Source: CAZTEB01 sp964612735
GTDB taxonomy: Bacteria > Patescibacteriota > Microgenomatia > UBA1400 > PJMF01
Assembly (NCBI GenBank): GCA_964612735.1
Contig: CAZTEB010000005.1
Location: 1 to 34,225, forward strand
Direction: 5' to 3'
Length of the DNA: 34,225 nt
Under the pieces are notes generated by a model. The model had not been told where the DNA came from, made no database searches, and saw nothing but the letters and a program-made list of their open reading frames with translations. Below, in pieces: positions 31,233 to 34,225 of the stretch (the first letter of the stretch is position 1; the number at the start of each line of letters is the position of its first letter). The position numbers and the translations under genes were made by a program.

Positions 31233-31353
31233 CGAGGTATTTCATGCTTACACGGCTGTTAAACTGAAATATATTGAACTCAAGGAAATTTAGCAAGCCA
31301 CATCAAACTATTCAGTGGTACGAGACGGGTCTATCAGAACTTTTCGATTGTTG

Positions 31354-31438
31354 CGGTGGGAGTGGGATTCGAACCCACGAAGCTCTGAAGAACTACGGTT
31401 TTCGAGACCGTCCCGTTTGACCACTCCGGCATCCCACC
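31354..31438 (-). tRNA. tRNA-Ser (anticodon CGA)
   Basis: Read on the minus strand: acceptor stem GGTGGGA / TCCCACC, anticodon stem ACGGT / ACCGT with loop CTCGAAA (anticodon CGA, bases 31404-31402), a long variable arm (class II), and T arm GTGGG-TTCGAAT-CCCAC. Discriminator is G. CCA is not encoded. It reads UCG. The gene borders the AT-rich accessory block with its 3' end facing the block. Confidence 0.95.
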
Positions 31439-31452
31439 TCGTTGCACTGGGA

Positions 31453-31458
31453 ATTATA
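31453..31458 (-). promoter_or_regulatory. -10 box (TATAAT) of tRNA-Ser(CGA)
   Basis: A consensus TATAAT on the minus strand lies 14 nt before the mature tRNA 5' end, leaving a leader of about 7 nt to be removed by RNase P. No good -35 box is seen. Confidence 0.5.
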
Positions 31459-31512
31459 CCGCACTATCCAGACAGAAAATCAGTATGGTTATGGTGTCGT
31501 AGAAAGTGTTCG

Positions 31513-32439
31513 TTACTCACTGTGGTCGTCTTCGTGATGATGGAGTTCCTGGTCGTGCTCTTCAAGAAGATACTCCATTTCCATGTGCGCATCATCATCT
31601 TCATCTGCATGCTCTAGTTCATCATGGTGCTCGTGATCGTAGCCAGCTTCTAATGCTCGATGAGTTGCGGCTTCTTGAGCTGACGTAAGCTGTAGTCCTC
31701 CTGCGATGACAGCGATTCCCGCTAGAAATAGCACGATGTGCTGAACCTTTTGAATCACACCGTGTTCTGAAGTATGAAGCTCTGGAATCAAGTCTGATAA
31801 AGCGATGTAGAGAAAAGTGCCTGCCGCAAACGTCACTAAGTACGGGAGGACTGGTAGTAGTTGGTCTGAGAACACGACGGTGACACCAGCTCCTAGGAAT
31901 GCAGCGAGAGCTGACCCTACGTTAAAAAGTAAAGCTTTTCGCTTAGAAAAACCCGCGGCAACCATCACGCTGAAGTCAGCAATTTCCTGGGGGATTTCAT
32001 GAGCGGCGATGGCGAGGGCAGTTAAAAGACCGAGCTCGGGTTGAACTAAGAATACGCTTGCGATCAGCACGCCGTCGATAAAGTTGTGAACACTATCTCC
32101 GACTGTGATCAAGTAACCAGTAGTGCGAGTGAGTTTTTCCTGATGATGATCTTCATGCTCATGGTGATGGTGGTGCCAGATAAACTTTTCTAAGATAAAG
32201 AAAAATACGATTGCACCCAGAAGCGTCATGCCGACCGATGCTCCAGATAGTTCATGTAGTGATTCTGGTAGTAAGTGAAGGAGTGAGGTGGCGATCATGA
32301 CGCCTGAGGCAAATGCCGTCAGCCGAACTGCTAATTTTGCGCTGAAAGATGAGGTGGCTGCTAACAGCACGCTGCCTACCAATGAAGCCAGACTGCCTAC
32401 AAACACTAGTCCAAAGAGTGGTAGTACAGAAATGTCCAT
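31513..32439 (-). CDS. ZIP-family divalent metal transporter
   Basis: The 308-residue protein has eight TM segments and the ZIP metal-site motifs in TM4 and TM5: GDSVHNFIDGVLIASVF (HNFIDG) and LAIAAHEIPQEIADFSV (HEIPQE). A cytoplasmic loop rich in His (HHHHHEHEDHHQE, about residue 88-100) and an unusually long His/Asp/Glu-rich C-terminal tail (from DHEHHDELEHADEDDDAH to the end) could bind zinc or other metals. ZIP proteins import Zn, Fe or Mn. The start at 32439 has AGGA 6 nt upstream and a good promoter about 30 nt upstream. It is close to the copper operon but on the other strand and not obviously co-regulated. Confidence 0.92.
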   Translation of the reverse strand: MDISVLPLFGLVFVGSLASLVGSVLLAATSSFSAKLAVRLTAFASGVMIATSLLHLLPESLHELSGASVGMTLLGAIVFFFILEKFIWHHHHHEHEDHHQEKLTRTTGYLITVGDSVHNFIDGVLIASVFLVQPELGLLTALAIAAHEIPQEIADFSVMVAAGFSKRKALLFNVGSALAAFLGAGVTVVFSDQLLPVLPYLVTFAAGTFLYIALSDLIPELHTSEHGVIQKVQHIVLFLAGIAVIAGGLQLTSAQEAATHRALEAGYDHEHHDELEHADEDDDAHMEMEYLLEEHDQELHHHEDDHSE

Positions 32440-32469
32440 CGCTATCCTGAGCTATGAGTACTGTCCCAT

Positions 32470-32498
32470 ACTATACGCTAGAATCTAGTATTATGCAA
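32470..32498 (-). promoter_or_regulatory. Promoter of the ZIP gene
   Basis: On the minus strand, TTGCAT (32498-32493) and TATAGT (32475-32470) are separated by 17 bp. The leader is about 25-30 nt and carries AGGA before ATG 32439. This is one of the few promoters here with both elements and a Shine-Dalgarno site. Confidence 0.6.
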
Positions 32499-32555
32499 CA
32501 GAGTTGCGTTGATTGAGGTATTTGAGTGAGCTTTGTGTTTCTGTGAGGAATGATG

Positions 32556-32629
32556 TGCACCCGGCGCGATTCGAACGCACGACCTTCTGTTCCGCAAACA
32601 GATGCTCTATCCAACTGAGCTACGGGTGC
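32556..32629 (-). tRNA. tRNA-Arg (anticodon GCG)
   Basis: Read on the minus strand: acceptor stem GCACCCG / CGGGTGC, D arm GCTC-AGTTGGATA-GAGC, anticodon stem TCTGT / ACAGA with loop TTGCGGA (anticodon GCG, bases 32595-32593), variable loop AGGTC, T arm GTGCG-TTCGAAT-CGCGC with one G-T pair. Discriminator is A. CCA is not encoded. GCG at this position is unusual because most bacteria use ACG, edited to ICG, for CGU/CGC/CGA. Confidence 0.93.
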
Positions 32630-32694
32630 TTGATGGGCGCTCACAAACTGCGCCAGAGGTCTATTTTAGCCTGGAGTGCCAGATAAGTAAATGT

Positions 32695-33387
32695 CTACGC
32701 AGTATCAAGGGGGATTTTTTCTTGAAGCCAACTGGCAGTTTTGTCGTAAAAGGTGTCTTTTGGTTTTTCGTTGAGTAGTACTTCGGAGAGCATCTGTGTC
32801 ATCTGATCTTTGCTTTGCTTGCCAAGCAGGAGCGTCAATCTACCGGGAAACCGCGCAATCTCGATATGAAGTACGTCTTCACCGTGTCGCTCATCAAACC
32901 AAAATCGCCCCATCTCCTCCCAGTAGTACAGATTTTCGTCATGACGAATGCCGTACGTGGTCAGTTTATTAGTGACGTTGTCAGGCGGCACACTCGAGAG
33001 TACGTAGGCCAAGAACGCGACTGAGATAACGACTGCGATAGGTAAAAACTGACCTGCAAAGAACAAGATTAGGGAAATGAGTAGTGTGATAATCGCCACC
33101 GTGCTGAAGAATTGGCGATTGCGTTTCTTAAACGGGCGACTAGCAGCTTGCCACTCTAAGATAACTTCTTCTGGGACGGGTTTAAATTGACCAGGAATGA
33201 GCTCTGATTCTTGCCAAGCTGAGTGTGGTTGTTGAGCGCCACTATCAGCCTTTTGCTGTGGTGGTTGAGCTGGCCGTTGTTGTGGGGGTTGGGAGTGATT
33301 TAGCTCTGGTGCAGGACTGGAAGTAGCCGGAACTGATTGATCAATTGTCTGACCGAATGTGGCTTGGGTGGGTGAGGCAGTGTTCAT
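32695..33387 (-). CDS. Hypothetical protein with disordered N-terminus and two TM helices
   Basis: Residues 1-65 of the 230 are low-complexity, rich in Pro, Gln, Ser and Ala (NHSQPPQQRPAQPPQQK), and probably disordered. A conserved-looking block follows (VILEWQAASRPFKKRNRQFF), then two closely spaced TM helices (STVAIITLLISLILFFAGQF and IAVVISVAFLAYVLSSVP), then a cytoplasmic domain with NLYYWEEMGRFWFDERHGEDVLHIEI. I have the impression of a family found in CPR genomes but know no function. ATG 33387 has no Shine-Dalgarno site; TATAGT at 33428-33423 could start a leader of about 30 nt. tRNA-Arg lies downstream on the same strand and may be co-transcribed. Confidence 0.75.
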   Translation of the reverse strand: MNTASPTQATFGQTIDQSVPATSSPAPELNHSQPPQQRPAQPPQQKADSGAQQPHSAWQESELIPGQFKPVPEEVILEWQAASRPFKKRNRQFFSTVAIITLLISLILFFAGQFLPIAVVISVAFLAYVLSSVPPDNVTNKLTTYGIRHDENLYYWEEMGRFWFDERHGEDVLHIEIARFPGRLTLLLGKQSKDQMTQMLSEVLLNEKPKDTFYDKTASWLQEKIPLDTA

Positions 33388-33468
33388 AGTAAAGCAAGCA
33401 CAGCTGGGGCTGCGTCTAGTTCACTATACACAAATCAGGCTTGGGGAGGAAGTGGTGACGGACGTCAT

Positions 33469-34110
33469 CTAGCCCAAGTGGGCATCATCATTGATGGTGC
33501 TGATTTTCCACTCATCTTGCTTGGAGAACCGATCAGTTTTTTGACTTAAGACGGTGATGCCTGTGTTAGAAAAAGCGATGGAACTGAATAGTTTGACTGC
33601 TTGATCAAAAGTGATGTCTTCTCCAATCATCATGATGCCGAGCAGCAGGTTTAGTACAAAGCCATGAAAAACCACTACAATATTTTTTTCTGGTCTACTT
33701 TTGAGCGTTTCATATATGCCAAGCATTCTAGTTTTGAGCTCTGAAAAACTTTCTTCATCTGAGTACTTCCAATCTTGATCCTCTGACCGCTTTGCCAGCT
33801 TTTCTCTGACAGCTTTTGCCTTAGTGTCATCGAAGCTAGTGCCCAAGATCTCTGATGGCCAGTCGTATTCATGGAGATCATTGATGGTTTCGATCTCGTG
33901 ACCAGTTGCTTTGGAGATTGCTTGAGCCGTTTGTTGAGCTCGCTTATAAGGACTACAAAGTAGAGCTTCGAACTGGATATTTTTGAAACGATGGGCGACT
34001 AGTTTTGCTTGGCTTTCACCAATCTCAGATAGTGGTGAGTCGCCACCTTGGTGGATTCGTTGTTGGTTGCCAAGGCTTTCTCCGTGACGGACGAGGTAGA
34101 TTTTTTTCAT
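33469..34110 (-). CDS. Histidine phosphatase superfamily protein (phosphoglycerate mutase-like)
   Basis: The 213-residue protein begins KKIYLVRHGESLGNQQRIHQGG, with the catalytic RHG (His8), followed by CSPYKRAQQTAQAI and the second active-site His in VVVFHGFVLNLLLG. Glu in the LHEYDWPSE segment is a possible acid/base. It is a phosphomonoesterase or cofactor-dependent mutase by family; the substrate is unknown. A longer frame beginning at 34164 would read through the tRNA gene and is rejected. ATG 34110 lies just 4 nt after the mature 3' end of tRNA-Ser(UGA), so the two are probably one transcript and tRNA processing would leave a nearly leaderless mRNA. Confidence 0.88.
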   Translation of the reverse strand: MKKIYLVRHGESLGNQQRIHQGGDSPLSEIGESQAKLVAHRFKNIQFEALLCSPYKRAQQTAQAISKATGHEIETINDLHEYDWPSEILGTSFDDTKAKAVREKLAKRSEDQDWKYSDEESFSELKTRMLGIYETLKSRPEKNIVVVFHGFVLNLLLGIMMIGEDITFDQAVKLFSSIAFSNTGITVLSQKTDRFSKQDEWKISTINDDAHLG

Positions 34111-34114
34111 AGGG

Positions 34115-34197
34115 CGGAAGTGGTGGGATTCGAACCCACGTAGGCGTAAGCCTCCGGTTTTCAAGACCGGTGCAATTGACCGCTATGCGACACTTCC
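34115..34197 (-). tRNA. tRNA-Ser (anticodon UGA)
   Basis: Read on the minus strand: acceptor stem GGAAGTG / CACTTCC, anticodon stem CCGGT / ACCGG with loop CTTGAAA (anticodon TGA), a long variable arm (AGGCTTACGCCT), T arm GTGGG-TTCGAAT-CCCAC. Discriminator is G and the next bases are CCCT, so CCA is not encoded. It reads UCA and wobble codons. The histidine phosphatase gene starts 4 nt after the mature 3' end. Confidence 0.95.
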
Positions 34198-34205
34198 TGA
34201 TTGCG

Positions 34206-34224
34206 TCACCTACATCAGAGGTGA
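34206..34224. repeat. Hairpin at the right window edge
   Basis: TCACCT-(7 nt)-AGGTGA is a perfect 6-bp inverted repeat 8 nt upstream of tRNA-Ser(UGA). It may be the end of a terminator for a gene beyond the window or a processing signal in the tRNA leader. Confidence 0.35.
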
Positions 34225-34225
34225 G

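Noticed and set aside
31315..31617. 100-residue open frame
   Set aside because: It runs through tRNA-Ser(CGA) and antisense to the ZIP gene; it is a chance frame.
32636..32654. GGCGC-(9 nt)-GCGCC hairpin next to tRNA-Arg as a terminator
   Set aside because: No T-run on either strand; it may only be part of the tRNA leader.
34111..34164. Upstream extension of the histidine phosphatase (start at 34164)
   Set aside because: The extra 18 residues are translated tRNA sequence; the family begins at KKIYLVRHG (ATG 34110).
1..34225. CRISPR array
   Set aside because: No regularly spaced direct repeats were seen at any position on reading through.
1..34225. UGA recoding (Gracilibacteria/Absconditabacteria-type code)
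   Set aside because: TGA ends several clear genes at their expected family lengths, for example the methyltransferase, the CopZ-like protein and the cupredoxin.

Overview
The window looks like chromosomal sequence from an uncultivated bacterium, most likely of the Candidate Phyla Radiation (Patescibacteria). This is an inference: there is no rRNA or marker-gene tree to test it. The supporting signs are many multi-membrane GT-C glycosyltransferases, several CPR-looking hypothetical proteins (including one starting SLPDEAIQEFKEIAKKEYG), compact gene packing with many 1-4 nt overlaps, and a run of Ns that marks a scaffold join. TGA is used as an ordinary stop (the ATGA overlaps at 6032, 29326 and 29772), so this is not a UGA-recoded lineage.

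Layout. (1) Positions 1-15421 are a cell-surface region. It holds a TPR-tailed GT-C membrane protein cut by the window edge, a VOC-fold protein, a tRNA-dihydrouridine synthase, an exported C39-like peptidase interrupted by a 10-N gap with two tiny membrane proteins behind it, a methyltransferase, two GT4 glycosyltransferases, a PLP sugar enzyme with His in place of the lysine, a GT2/GT-C fusion, a second GT-C protein, an EamA transporter and a DUF2177 protein. (2) Positions 15458-21913 carry housekeeping genes: an RdgB-type XTP pyrophosphatase, an SHMT-like PLP enzyme, TypA/BipA, a Ser/Thr-kinase-like protein divergent from a GreA-type factor, a DUF4386 protein and a cupin. (3) Positions 22000-31232 are visibly more AT-rich and look like an acquired accessory block with two modules. 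The leftward module (22015-24280) is a CBASS-like anti-phage operon: DUF2188 protein, zinc-ribbon/HTH protein, CD-NTase and SLATT two-TM effector. Divergent from it is an XRE repressor plus ImmA/IrrE metallopeptidase pair that matches the CapH/CapP regulators of CBASS. The rightward module (25248-31232) is a copper operon: ArsR-YHS fusion sensor, CopA ATPase, a DsbD/TauE-like membrane protein with a cupredoxin tail, a CopZ-like chaperone, a cupredoxin lipoprotein and a multicopper oxidase. (4) Positions 31354-34225 hold tRNA-Ser(CGA), a ZIP transporter, tRNA-Arg with the unusual anticodon GCG, a CPR-like two-TM protein, a histidine phosphatase and tRNA-Ser(UGA).

Gene expression. Many genes lack a Shine-Dalgarno sequence and instead have a -10 hexamer 5-7 nt before the start codon, which implies leaderless mRNAs. 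The clearest are at 1562, 1584, 3066, 15421, 15458, 17247, 19095, 21484 and 25248. Two divergent pairs share overlapping, near-symmetrical -10 boxes. Genes inside the copper and CBASS operons mostly have purine-rich Shine-Dalgarno sites or are translationally coupled.

The most interesting elements are the CapHP-like/CBASS locus with two unexplained accessory genes, the ArsR-YHS copper regulator with an 11-bp inverted repeat over its start codon, the leaderless architecture, and a tRNA-Ser whose 3' end lies 4 nt before an ATG.
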